This document shows, piece by piece, positions 24,264 through 35,412 of a DNA stretch of 64,000 nucleotides. The DNA lies in contig JAOTON010001676.1 in NCBI GenBank assembly GCA_034440635.1, positions 434,001 to 498,000 of the forward strand. Direction: 5' to 3'. The notes below the pieces were generated by a model. The model did not search any database and was not told the origin of the DNA. It saw only the letters and a program-made list of their open reading frames with translations. Position 1 is the stretch's first letter. Each line of letters starts with the position of its first letter. The stretch is from Lepas anatifera (Eukaryota; Arthropoda; Thecostraca; Lepadidae). The translations under genes and the position numbers were made by a program.

Positions 24264-24671
24264 ATCTATTCCAGTATTTACTGGAAACGTGCCCTTTCAA
24301 TTTTTCACCATAGACATATTGGGTGACGAAAAAATAGACATCAAATTAGGTCAACAATATCAAAATTCCGAGAATGCATATTTGTAGACCCTAATGACGT
24401 TATCATATTTTAAAAGTTTCAAACTGTTCTGTTGGCAGATGTTCCTTAGGCGCCGCTTCAAACTCGTGATTTTAGGTTTTGAGGTCGGGTCACTTGACCT
24501 TGGATAGCTCCTTAGGCTGACATGACCTGACCGAAAAATTTGGTCAGATGCGTAAAATGTATCAGGAATAAGGTAAACTTCGTTGCTCTGCGTCGCTTCG
24601 TTTTTGCGTTATCTGGGGAAAAAGAGGAGGGGGGGCGAGTTTCGCCCCCTCCCCCACGGGGCGAGTGTTAA

Positions 24672-24893
24672 GTAAATATTCTCAGGGGTCCTGGACTAGC
24701 CATGGCCACCTGAATAATTCTACCTAAGGGGATCTTTCCAGCTCTGGGGCACCCAAACCAGCGAAGGGTATAAGCCAAGCCAATAAGCTACTGTGCAATA
24801 CCTCCTCACGGCCCTAGAACAGCCGAGGAGTACCTGCGAAATTCCCTCTCAGGAGACTCAAAACCAACTCAGAGGGCACAAGATCAGCTGAGA
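24672..24893. repeat. Degenerate GC-rich minisatellite, right block
   Basis: Continuation of the 20030-21047 array after the TTAA element (TCTCAGGGGTCCTGG, CCAGCTCTGGGGCACCC). It ends at the 3' tail of the minus-strand LINE. Confidence 0.75.
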
Positions 24894-24895
24894 GG

Positions 24896-26229
24896 GTTTC
24901 AGTTTCAGTTATTATACACATTGTCGACGGGTGATCCCAATTATGGACAAAGTCGTACAGTAAAACATGTAAATACAGACGATGAAACATAAAAATGGAA
25001 CTTAAAAAATAGCTTAATAAGTGAGTACGATAAAACGGCGAATACGCCTAATCATAGTAAAAATAGTAAAACCATGCATCATTGAGCTGACTACCGACCC
25101 GTACACGCCAGACATAGGTATATTGGCATTCAGATGATGGGATCTAAACTGGCTACATATGTGCTTACTGATGATTTGAACTGACTAAAAGAGTCATTAA
25201 AAACATCACTATCAGGAAACGCTACTAAAAACATGTTCATGGCCACTGGTAGTCGACTGAACAATCCATTCTTAACAGTGTCAACACGAGCGTGCTGCAC
25301 ATGCATGAGCATTCGCTGACGCGTTACTCTGGCGGGTACTGATAGCGCGAATACTTCGAGCAGGCATGGGGAATCAATCCTAGATCGCAGTACATTACGT
25401 GCGAATAAAATGTCATGCTGCACTCTACGAGACGAAATGGAAGTCATTCTAAAATGATCGAGTAAGTCAGTATATCTAAAAGACTGGGACCTATGGTCGG
25501 AGTGCGCGTTCAGCCAGAGTAAGAACTTATGCTGGATGCGCTCAACTCTAATCATGTGGCTGTTTGCCGCGCCGCCCCACGCAACACAACAGTATTCCAG
25601 CAGCGATCTGACATGTGCATAGTATGACGTGAGAACGGCCGACCTATTCAGACTACGGCGCACCGTCCAGCCGTCTGATAAGCTCTGATAAGAAATCCCA
25701 GTGATCTATTTGCCTTCTTCACAATGTTGTCCACGTGCGCTGAAAAATTGAGTTTTGAGTCCAGCATGACTCCCAGATCACGCATTTGTTCGACATATTC
25801 TAATTCAATATTATTCACCGTGTAAATAGAGTGAATTGGCTTGGTTCCCAATGTCATTCTAAAGTATTTACACTTGACAGCATTCAGATGCAGCTTCCAA
25901 CGAGCAGACCAATCACAAAGCCTCTGCAGGTCTGCCTGCAAGAGAGCGGCATCCGCTTCACAGGCCACCTTTCGGTACAATTTAACGTCACCTGCAAACA
26001 TCAGGCATTGGGAGTCTACAATTTCGCTGGGCAGGTCGTTGACAGAGGTGCAGAAACTTGCCAACTCGGCTACCGGAGTTTGTGACACATTTACGAAACT
26101 TGAGGTGCATAATTGTGACAAAATAGCGATCCTGACTCTATGGCTCAAGATCAAACCCCATATTTTCGAAATAGAGAATGAAGCGTGTAGGGAATATTTT
26201 AACTTAGTAGCTCTGTTCTTCAATTGCAC
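24896..26229 (-). mobile_element. 5'-truncated Jockey-like LINE (minus strand)
   Basis: The coding part lies at 25130-26229. The 3' UTR runs down to a terminal GAAACTGAAAC-type repeat (plus-strand TTTCAGTTTCAG at 24899-24910). Only the C-terminal part of ORF2 remains, as expected for incomplete reverse transcription. Confidence 0.8.
25130..26229 (-). pseudogene. Jockey-like LINE reverse transcriptase, C-terminal part, dead active site
   Basis: Two overlapping minus-strand frames (25648-26229 and 25130-25663) join by a frameshift near 25655. The first reads VNDLPSEIVDSQCLMFAGDVKLYR, then LQADLQRLCDWSARWKLHLN and MRDLGVMLDSKLNFSAHVDN, the reverse transcriptase palm and thumb of the Jockey/CR1 group. 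The catalytic motif, normally FADD, is FAGD: the Gly codon lies at plus-strand 25990-25992, so a metal-binding Asp is lost. The second frame contains SYYAHVRSLLEYCCVAWGG and VERIQHKFLLWL, the usual sequence after the thumb. Upstream motifs, including the PQG box, are absent or degraded. Confidence 0.85.
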
Positions 26230-28090
26230 AGCGTACCATTAGTAATACAATATTGGTACTGTGTTCAGTTTCTACTAAAACGAGGGACACCCGCTGCAGA
26301 AAACCCGCAAACCGCTGTCACAGTTGCCAGATTTTAACATGCAGCCCAATGGTGCCGATTGTTAGTAGTTTGCAGAAAGTTGTCGCCTAGATACCGGAAA
26401 TGTGACAGTCAATTTTTTCGGGAAATACACGATTGTGGGCATATTTAAGGCATTAACGATAACGCAGATACTTTATCAAGTACTTCTCTGTCCATTTTTT
26501 CAGGTTAAATAATATTTACAGTTTGAGTGTCTTCGATTTATCGGCCCCTATTTCTTCGAATTTAGTATTAAGTACGCCTAAAAGCTACTAATAAAAGTAC
26601 TAAGTGAGTGAGAAAATAAACATAGCTGGGCAGCAATTCTACTTAAACTGCGCAATAGCGACAAGACAAGTTAGAAATGTTTATGTGATGTAGAGCCTGC
26701 CAAAAATTTAACCAGGCCGGAAGCCACTTATTTTGAGGGCATATTCATTAGGTATATTTAAGATAAGTGCAGGCTAAAACTAGCTAGAATAAATATTTCT
26801 GCCCATAGCTAATCTAAGATGAATGTAGGCTATTGTAAGACTGATGCACTTTCCCATATCAAGCTTGGTTTTTCATTCCTTAGCCTGCTTGTGCCTTAGT
26901 TTATTTGTGCCCTAGATTGGTTAGATAGATTTGGAGCTGGAGGAAGTTGGGAGAGTTGGCGCCAGCAACAGGCTGGCAACAACAGTGATTCAGGTGAGTT
27001 TTCATGATCAAATTATCATATCAATATTGTACAGATAGCAAATGTGTGCTAATGCAGTCCTCCACAAAGTGTTAACACCCACACTGGAGAGAGGCCTGGA
27101 ACTAACGTGCACTGGAGGGAGCCGAGTAGACCCCCTTCTTATCTCAGAAAATCACAGCAAATCTCAGAAAGAAATAGGCTTCGAAAAACGCTGGTTGGGG
27201 GTGTGTTGCTTACTACCAGTGGTGGTAAGCAACGCACAGGACCTGAATTGCATGGAGTTAAAGCAGGATTTTGACTACACTGGATCTTTCTTCGGTATGT
27301 GAATTACAATACCTCTGTACCTATTAGGGCAATAGACATAATTTTACATCTATGCAGGCTAGTTGCCTCAGAGTTTTTGCTGCAAAAAGGAAAATGACCA
27401 GGCAGGTAATAATTGTGAGTGGGATGCAGATTTTAAGCATTTGATGTGTTCATAAAAATTCTACCTAAGGTCCACTTTACCAACACATTTTAGGTAGATT
27501 CAAATACTATGTTCACATTGACATTTTTTCCCTTTTGTTGATATGTGAGATAGAAGTTCAGTGGGGGGGGGAAGCTGTGGTTAGGGTTCCCAATTGTGTG
27601 TACATGTATGCTCCCATTAATAGGTATGTTCCCAATAATGACTATTTTCATGATAATTGCTACATGTAATCATGTGGAAAAGTACCATAATTGGAAACAC
27701 TTCTTTCAAAAATGGAAACTTCTTCAAGAAAGGAAATGCATGTCATTGGGGGAAACCGCAGTCAGAGTTGCCAATAATAGTTATGACCCCAATACTGGAA
27801 AAAATGACCCATAATTGGAAATTTTCCTTCCAAAAACAAAAACATGATCTATAAATGAAAACTTACTACTTTCATGCTGTAATGGTTTGGTGCTAGAACC
27901 TTGTCTCCTGCAAAAAGTAAGGGACAGGTAGAGGACATTCAGCATATTGGAAATAGTATTCAAGCATACAATTATTATTTCCAGCTCTGTGTGACAGAGG
28001 AGGCATACATCGCATTGAGTTTGTGACAGCCAGCATACTTTCTGCACCTCTAATCGTTGACAAAAAAACTGGGTCCCGTACTAGTTAAGG
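26230..28090. other. Non-coding AT-rich stretch
   Basis: No recognised gene. CAG|GTGAGT at 26993 is a good splice-donor consensus after GC-rich sequence (26930-26992), but no exon can be supported. At 27590-27850, CCAATAATGAC and ATAATTGGAAA motifs recur. A G9 run lies near 27561. Confidence 0.45.
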
Positions 28091-29044
28091 GAACGCGAGA
28101 AGCTCAAGGGGCTCCGGTGCCAACACCTGACTTTCAAGATCAGCATGGGAGCCTGGTTATTTAAAGGCAGCCCCCCCCTCCAACAGCAAGCACAGACCAC
28201 CGGATGTGAGGTCACACCTCGCGGCATATAACATGGGAAAATTAAATGATTTAAAAACCAAATTTTTGCAAGGAGAGGCCCAGAATTGAAAATGAAATGA
28301 TTATCCATTGCATTTAGGATAAACTTGATAACCGTGTATTCTCACAAATTCTTAAGCGGGAAGTGGCATTAGCAGCAGTTTACCGCAAAGCTCAATGGTG
28401 AAGGAATTCCTCCACGTCCGTGTGACGTCACTCGGGCGTGGAGGAATCCCTCTTAAACGTACCTCTAAGTAAAGGTATCTTGATTTAAAGGTGTGTAGAT
28501 CAGCTAAGGGGAATCAATATCAACTCAAGGGAGCCACCAAAAACTGCTCACTGAACCCCCCTCCTGAATGTCCGGTTGTAATCATTTATTTTATTTTTAT
28601 TTTATTTTTATTACCCGGCATCCCATTTTTTCTCTTTTTAAACAAGGAGCAAGCTGGCCCCCGAGAAACCCTTCCAATTGGGAAAGAGTTGGCGACGCCA
28701 TATGACCCTGGCAGTTGGTGCGTCGATAAACCCCAATTTTTTTCTCTCTTTTTTCTCCCCTGACTGTACTTTATTCACCCCGAACAATGCGTTCATTCTC
28801 AACATTACTTTCAACACATCAAACTTTTGCATCGCTGGAACTATCGTGTGATTGTTGCTGCCCCCTTCCTCGCCACCACCGCGTCGAAACGTGATGGCCC
28901 CCTTGCGCTCTGATATGGATGACCTTTTTATCTTCACATCATCATCACTCACTCGTTTGGGCTTTATCGCCATGCCTCATCTCATTTCCATGTGTTTTTG
29001 GTTTTATCCCAAGTGTACAATGGATATGTATGGATATGTATGGA
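28091..29044. other. Non-coding stretch between minisatellite remnants
   Basis: Small remnants of the CTCAGGGG-type minisatellite occur near 28091-28150 and 28495-28550. The stretch also contains a strong palindrome (separate entry), a TTTTATTTTTATT low-complexity run at about 28590-28612 and short TATGTATGGA repeats near 29020. No gene recognised. Confidence 0.45.
28403..28450. other. 48-bp near-perfect palindrome centred on TGACGTCA
   Basis: Arms GG-A-TTCCTCCACG...CGTGGAGGAA-CC, with 21 of 24 positions paired about the centre at 28426.5. The centre is TGACGTCA (28423-28430). It could form a cruciform or bind a dimeric bZIP-type factor, or mark the centre of a collapsed inverted repeat. Confidence 0.85.
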
Positions 29045-29900
29045 TGTAACTCAGGGAGCCCAAGTCCGCTGAGGAGCCCCAAAGCAGCTCAGGAGGTTCA
29101 GACAAACTCAGAGGGTCACACCGACTGGGAGCCTGACGTGTTCAGGGAGGCCCAGACGCCACAAGGGAGCTCAGACAAGCCAAAGGAGCCCGTGCCTGTT
29201 TAAGGGGCCCAAAGTAGCACCGGGGACCTTTACCAGTTTACGGGGCTCAAGTCAGCTTGGGGCCCCAAGTCCGAGTTTGGAACCTGCTGAGCAAGAGTCT
29301 GCCAGGGGCCCCTTGAACAGCTACAGGGGCCCTTAGTGAAGCTCTCTTCCAGTAGGCCCGAAACCACCTCAGAGGATCTGGAAAATCTCAGGGGATTCCG
29401 AAACCATCTGAGGTAGGCCCAATTCACATTCAGGAGGCTCAGACCAGAAAAAGGGCGCCAAAGAGTTCAAAGGTCCCAGTGCCAGCTCAAGGGCCCGCAC
29501 CAGCCTAGTGGCCTAAGCCAGCTGAAGATTCCAGTCTATTTCAGGGACGGCAGACCAGCTCAACCTCACGGGCTCCCAAAACTGCTAAAACAGCCAGCTC
29601 AGGGGGGCCCAACACCAACGCGGGGCTTCCGCGCCAATTCAGAGACCCAGCCCAGCAGAGGGGTCCTGAATCACTTCAAGGAGACCCAAATCAACTCAGA
29701 GAACCCATAACATCTTAAGGGTCCCAACACCGCCCGGAGACTAAGATAAAAATATGGCCCATCACTAAATCACGTGCTTCCTGCGAAAAGCCGGCTTATG
29801 GTGCACCTCAGTTCAGCTGAGGGACTTCAGCCCAGATTGGGGGACCTGGCTTTTCAATCTCAGTGAACCCAGCATAGGCGAGTCAAATGGGGGGGAGCAA
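29045..29900. repeat. Degenerate GC-rich minisatellite (CAGCTCAGGGGCCC type)
   Basis: Same core motif as 20.0-21.0 kb, about 855 bp, strongly diverged units of roughly 20-30 bp. Confidence 0.8.
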
Positions 29901-30159
29901 GACCCCTGACTGGCCCTCGGAAACTAATGAAAGGCCGGATGTGCCCCCTGAAATATCGCTTTAAGCCACCCACCCCCAATGTGCGAGTATCGGCACCCCT
30001 CCGATTGATTTGGCGCCCACCTGATAGTTTTCTCCGTCCAAGAATGGCTTCCCCGCCCCTGCAAATTCAATGTATCATTGGCTGATGTGAGCTGGGGACT
30101 TCTCTCGTTACCAGGAGAGGAAATATCGAGAAGTCAACACTGACCAGAGTTGTGCGTCT

Positions 30160-30335
30160 CGTGAGTCAGAGTCGGAGTTTAACTCACTCAAATTCCGACT
30201 CATTCGACTCTGAGTTGAGTTAAGTTGAGTCAAATTTGACAAGTGAGTTGAGTTGAGTTGACTCGGTTCACCACACGTCAATGAGTTGAGTTGAGTTGAG
30301 TTGTGAAGACAGCGAGTCAAATGAGTTGACGAAAA
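30160..30335. repeat. hAT left subterminal GAGTT repeats
   Basis: Clustered GAGTTGAGTTGAGTT and GAGTCGGAGTT variants in both orientations. Subterminal repeats of this kind bind transposase in hAT elements. Confidence 0.8.
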
Positions 30336-31852
30336 AAGTTAGCTCAACAGGTAAACATGATGTCAAGTAAAAGTGTTTGAATTTGCCTACCTTTTGGAAA
30401 CCTCCTTTAACCTCCTTTAAATACCATTTCACTCCAGAATTTCAATTGTTTAAATCAAAGTTTCAATTTGTTTCAATATATCAATATTTATATGGTTCAG
30501 TTGCTTATTCTAAAGGCTCATCCGGTCTGAAGAAATCCCTAGGCACAAATAACACATATACTCGAAAAATCTAACAGATTCCTATCACTGGCCTTGTCTT
30601 AAGCATTTTAAGTAGTGGAACACACCACAAAATACTTTTCGAATCCCTCAAAAACTTATCATCTTAAATATTTAACATTACTTCTTTACTTCAACCACTC
30701 CAACAACACGCGTCGTCGTCGCTGATTGTTGTCGTCTGTGGTCGTCGTCTGAGAATAATGTGTGCGCCATTGCTGTCTTTGAAGAACAAATTCAACTGAG
30801 TATAGGTTCAAGCTTAACTAGCCTCAAGGCAAACAAGTGTAAATATCACGTGATAATTCATAAAGCCATGTAAATATTTGTATACCTACATGTTTTATTG
30901 TTCCTTTTGTCCTAAATGCGCCGTCTGTCGCTGCTCTTTTGATTTTGCCCATTAAAAGCAGATATTGCTATTAGCATATAAAAATTGAGTCCCTGATTAG
31001 GCAGAAATGTTGAGACGCCTTAATCGCAAGAATCCGAGGAATTATTTCATGCTACTGTTTTTTTTCAATCAGAGACGTCCGTGTTCTATTTAGAAAGCTA
31101 TACATTATAAATTTTCTGTGAAGCCGTGCTCCAATTTTGAAGAGCGATAGGTATGTACTGTATTGGAGGTTCTCAAGCTAAAAATTGGATTGGGTTGAAA
31201 ATATGAATATATTAAAATCCAACATGTTGATAGAATTTCCATTTCCATTGTCCTTTGTCATATATGGTATACTATATACTAGGTACTCTAATCCTAGTTA
31301 GGATTGCAATTAGGACTCTAATCCTGGGCTACAGTGCAACTAGGTACTCTAGTAAATATTGCTTAACTTTTGATTTAAATCATGGCATAGTAATGTTTAA
31401 TTTATAAAAATTACCTAGGGTCGTTCTTAAACAGAAAAAAACAATATATATACCATCCCTACAAATACAGTTTAATATCATGCTTTTTGCTTGGACCTTT
31501 TCTGACAGTATGGAGGCTCAATTTTTGCCTGTGTTGGTGTAACCTTAGCCCTTCTAGGCTCCTTTCTATTGAATTTACTTAGTTTAATATGCAATGCTCC
31601 GTTTAGAAATAATTGCAACATGAAGTAGCTTTTTTGGGCAATGACAGTATGGAAAAATTAAAAAGTTATTCATAATTGCTGGCTAATTGTTAACCAATGT
31701 TTGAATGCCAATTAATTAATTTTGCTTCTATTAATATTCTGCTTTGTGTCAGACTTTCTGAACAGCTTGTTTTGCTGCTTTATTGATTTATTTCTCAATT
31801 TTTTAAACATTTTAGTTATATTTTTATCATTTATTTATCTTATTTTGAAAAC

Positions 31853-32018
31853 GAGTCGAAGTTTGAGTTGAGTTGAGTCGTGATTTGAGTCAGAGTTGAG
31901 TCGGATGAATTTAGCCTCGAGTCGGAGTTGAGTCGACTTACTGAACTCTTGATCATGAGTTGAGTCAGAGTTGAGTCAACCGCTCTCAGCACTTGAGTTG
32001 AGTTGAGTCGACTGAAGA
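31853..32018. repeat. hAT right subterminal GAGTT repeats
   Basis: GAGTTGAGTTGAGTC and GTCAGAGTTGAGTC variants, mostly in direct orientation, just inside the right end. Confidence 0.8.
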
Positions 32019-32049
32019 AAATTCTGAAACGCACAACTCTGACACTGAC

Positions 32050-33032
32050 ATGGAAATATATGCCGTTTAGCAGCCTTAATCGCTCGGCTTCATTACCCAA
32101 ACCCCTGAAGTTTATGACCATCTATATGCTTCGCTGGAATATTCCTAAGAGGAAAACTTACGTGCGCTTATTATACAACCTAACTTATGTTTATTTGGAT
32201 CGTATCTTGGGAAACGAAAAAGGCGATTGATTGCCACCATAATGTAATAAAAATTGAAAAGGAATGCAAGCAAAGGTGCAGTACAGAAGGAACGTGCTCT
32301 TTAGATGAACTATGGGGCCATGTATTTGTTTCCACACATATTTAACAATAACGACAAACATTGTTCGCAGGTTGTGCCCCCTTTTAAGAAAAAATGGCAA
32401 CATTACCATTCCATTCTCGAAAGGGAAAATATGCACTAAAAATTTTAGGCAGTTTTGTTTGGTGTTTCATAAAACATGGAAAATCAGTGAAGTAATTTTT
32501 GTGGTGCTCCGGCCGCCGTGTTTCTCTATTTTGCTAGGATGCCAAAAAACAATATATGATATCTTCGGAAGAGCCATCTGGGGCGGATTCATATAAGGAG
32601 TATGCCTATTTTGTGAAGGGAGCCAATTTCTTGCCAGGTGGCCCAAAGTTGGAATAGGGCCCGAAAAACGGCCGTCCCCCCACTCTCGGGCCCGTGGAGG
32701 GACTCCTGGTAGCCCCTCAGATTGTGCTATTTCATGTCAGGGTGTTACCCAGCAACCACCAAACAGAAATGGGCTGTTTTTATGTTTGAGATAGTAGGTA
32801 ACTAATATATAATTGCAAACAATTGCATATATTTGAGAATACCTGGAACCACAGATTAAGGTCTCAATGATGCGGGAGTGTTTGGTTCAACTATGTGCTG
32901 GTCCCCATTTTTTAGTAAGAAAAATGCACTTGGTTCAGCTCTTCTGTACATATTTGTATTTGTTGTCTCCTGTGCACTTTCCTCAGATCTCTGCTTGAAT
33001 TTTGAATGCTTTATAAGCTTTGTTAACAGGTA
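32050..33032. other. Non-coding AT-rich stretch
   Basis: No gene recognised. Sequence at 32198-32300 (ATCGTATCTTGGGAAACGAA, then TTAGATGAA) resembles 9825-9935 over about 110 bp and may be a diverged interspersed repeat. Confidence 0.45.
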
Positions 33033-33419
33033 CAGCCGGTTGCACACTGAATGGTAGGTACAAGTGTCAGTTGTTTTCAGACATATCTTAAAAACGATTA
33101 TATTTCTCACAAAAGGTTGCATCTCTAGTAATGCACTTTGACGAAATCTTTAAATGCGGGCTCCTGCGAACTGGATGAGACATCAATTTAGAAAACTATG
33201 GACAAAAAAACTGTTTTCGCCGGTCCTGATGATTTTCTGTGTCTTTTCTCAATTGCTTCCAAATTTTGGACCCAATGAAATATTTTTGCATGTCAGCTCA
33301 TGCATCCAATTAAAATGCAGCAGGTGAGGCAGCAATGGTGTCTACTGGAAACATCACTTGAGATATTGCACAAAAAACGACCTTGGCCTAATACATACCA
33401 ATCAGTATGGAACCGGCTC
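33033..33419 (-). mobile_element. TIR miniature transposon, copy 2 (inverted)
   Basis: 387 bp. The whole length aligns with the reverse complement of 7862-8233, including CAGCCGGTT ends and the internal TCTCATCCAGTT and AGACACAGAAAATC stretches. TA flanks both ends (33031-33032 and 33420-33421). Divergence from copy 1 is considerable, so the family is old. Confidence 0.88.
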
Positions 33420-33421
33420 TA

Positions 33422-33945
33422 CATCGCTAATTGCCTATGATTTCTAGGTATCTGATTCCAAGCTAAGGATAAAGTTGTAGGTCAGGCACATAATATCACT
33501 CCCAATTTCGTGTGAAAACTGTATTTGTTCATCCTTCCCTCCTCTTCAAGCACTTCTTTTGAAATTTACTTGAAGTTTTGGTTGGGGGTACTCAAATCAC
33601 CATTGGGGGTGACAACCAGATCATTGGGGGTTCCGGGGCACCCCCAAAGAGATATGAATCCACGGCTTTACTTGGTCCGATTCTAATGTATTCTTTTTTG
33701 CGTAATCACATTTCCCAATAGGTATCCAGCACGGCCCAGATTTCACCGTTACAGCTTCATTTGACCTTGACGACATTGAACTAAGTCAATGAAATTTGCT
33801 ATAATGTAGATCACTGTAGCCCCCACAACTCCCACACGGACATCTCTTTTTACCTCCCTTAGTTTCCGAGATCCCGGTGGAAAGACACTTTAGGAACCCC
33901 CTCCATTATGCGTTGACGCCAGACTCTTCTCAACTGCATTTCCTT
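33422..33945. other. Non-coding stretch
   Basis: Contains three TTGGGGGT motifs near 33580-33640. No gene recognised. Confidence 0.5.
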
Positions 33946-34100
33946 TTATCATCGGCTATTTCGACTGCAGTGCGGCTGTCTAGGCTGCGGTACGGCTGTC
34001 TGGGCTACAGTGCGGCTGTCTGGGCTACAGTGCGGCTGTCTGGGCTACAGTGCGGCTGTCTGGGCTACAGTGCGGCTGTCTGGGCTACAGTGCGGCTATT

Positions 34101-34320
34101 TGTATTTGTATTTATTCACTTAGATCAGCAACAGGTATCTGGCCCAATTACAGCTGAAGTCATGGACATAAAAGAAAACACTAAATGAGTATTTACAATG
34201 ACATATCCCCTATTGGTCGTAAAGGGACACAATGACTAAAAATATCAGGTAAAACACATTCAAAACGGTAAAAGTATGACTTAAAGTGGACTGCTTAAAG
34301 TGGACTTACAGTGGACTGCA
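34101..34320. repeat. 220-bp satellite spacer unit 1
   Basis: Begins TGTATTTGTATTTATTCACT and ends with a transition into the 20-bp repeat (AAAGTGGACTTACAGTGGAC). It recurs four more times. Confidence 0.95.
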
Positions 34321-34469
34321 GTGCGGCTATTTGGACTGCAGTGCGGCTGTCTGGGCTACAGTGCGGCTGTCTGGGGTACAGTGTGGCTGTCTTGGCTACA
34401 GTGCGGCTGTCTGGGCTACAGTGCGGCTGTCTGGGCTACAGTGCGGCTGTCTGGGCTACAGCGGCTGTT

Positions 34470-34690
34470 TGTATTTGTATTTATTCACTTAGATCAGCAA
34501 CAGGTATCTGGCCCAATTACAGCTGAAGTCATGGACATAAAAGAAAACACTAGATGAGTATTTACAATGACATATCTCCTATTGGTGGTAAAGGGACACA
34601 ATGACTAAAAATATCAGGTAAAACACATTCAAAACGGTAAAAGTATGACTTAAAGTGGACTGCTTAAAGTGGACTTACAGTGGACTGCAG
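34470..34690. repeat. 220-bp satellite spacer unit 2
   Basis: Nearly identical to unit 1. Confidence 0.95.
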
Positions 34691-34801
34691 TGCGGCTATT
34701 TGGACTAAAGTGCGGCTGTCTGGGCTACAGTGCGGCTGTCTGGGGTACTCAGTGGGCTGTCTGGGCTACAGTGCGGCTGTCTGGGCTACAGTGCGGCTAT
34801 T

Positions 34802-35021
34802 TGTATTTGTATTTATTCACTTAGATCAGCAACAGGTATCTGGCCCAATTACAGCTGAAGTCATGGACATAAAAGAAAACACTAGATGAGTATTTACAAT
34901 GACATATCTCCTATTGGTGGTAAAGGGACACAATGACTAAAAATATCAGGTAAAACACATTCAAAACGGTAAAAGTATGACTTAAAGTGGACTGCTTAAA
35001 ATGGACTTACAGTGGACCGCA
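34802..35021. repeat. 220-bp satellite spacer unit 3
   Basis: Nearly identical to unit 1. Confidence 0.95.
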
Positions 35022-35192
35022 GTGCGGCTATTTGGACTGCGGTGCGGCTGTCTAGACTGCGGTGCGGCTGTCTGGGCTACAGTGCGGCTGTCTGGGCTAC
35101 AGTGCGGCTGTCTGGGCTACAGTGCGGCTGTCTGGGCTACAGTGCGGCTGTCTGGGCTACAATGCGGCTGTCTGGGCTACAGTGCCGCTATT

Positions 35193-35412
35193 TGTATTTG
35201 TATTTATTCACTTAGATCAGTAACAGGTATCTGGCCCAATTACAGCTGAAGTCATGGACATAAAAGAAAACACTAGATGAGTATTTACAATGACATATCT
35301 CCTATTGGTGGTAAAGGGACACAATGACTAAAAATATCAGGTAAAACACATTCAAAACGGTAAAAGTATGACTTAAAGTGGACTGCTTAAAGTGGACTTA
35401 CAGTGGACTGCA
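35193..35412. repeat. 220-bp satellite spacer unit 4
   Basis: Nearly identical to unit 1. After it the 20-bp array runs uninterrupted for about 1.3 kb. Confidence 0.95.

Larger units (their letters stand above)
21644..24271 (+). mobile_element. Penelope-like element (PLE) with inverted terminal arms
   Basis: A GIY-YIG-type Penelope-like retroelement. The coding region is flanked by arms of about 342 bp in inverted orientation (21685-22026 and 23922-24263), a known arrangement of Penelope pseudo-LTRs. A 17-bp direct repeat, TTTATCGTTATCTATTC, stands at 21644-21660 and at 24255-24271 and may be the target duplication, although the right copy overlaps the arm. The inner arm overlaps the end of the coding region. 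Confidence 0.85.
21052..24667. mobile_element. TTAA-flanked TIR element carrying a Penelope-like element
   Basis: TTAA occurs at 21048-21051 and 24668-24671. Inside it the two ends match in inverted orientation: CATGCGCCCCGCTGGGG at the left and, read inwards on the other strand, CACTCGCCCCGTGGGGG at the right. Similarity continues weakly over about 60 bp (TCGCCCCCC...CATTTCCC). TTAA duplications are known for piggyBac and Kolobok families. Both outer flanks are the same minisatellite, as expected for insertion into an array. Without the Penelope-like part, about 1 kb of non-coding sequence would remain, so this looks like a non-autonomous element that received a second insertion. It includes AGGTCA-rich stretches at 21360-21450 and 24480-24545. 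Confidence 0.6.
30145..32041. mobile_element. Non-autonomous hAT transposon with 8-bp target duplication
   Basis: 1,897 bp. The ends are inverted repeats, CAGAGTTGTGCGTCTC at the left and the reverse complement of CAGAGTTGTGCGTTTC at the right. The 8 bp directly outside are identical on both sides: ACACTGAC at 30137-30144 and 32042-32049. CAGAG...-type ends with an 8-bp duplication are diagnostic of the hAT superfamily. Dense GAGTTGAGTT repeats lie just inside each end (see separate entries). The AT-rich interior has no open frame over about 65 codons, so transposase would have to come from another copy. The perfect duplication implies fairly recent insertion compared with the neighbouring relics. 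Confidence 0.9.

Noticed and set aside
26930..27000. Host exon ending at CAG|GTGAGT (26993)
   Set aside because: A good splice donor alone is not enough; no coding signature or acceptor could be found.
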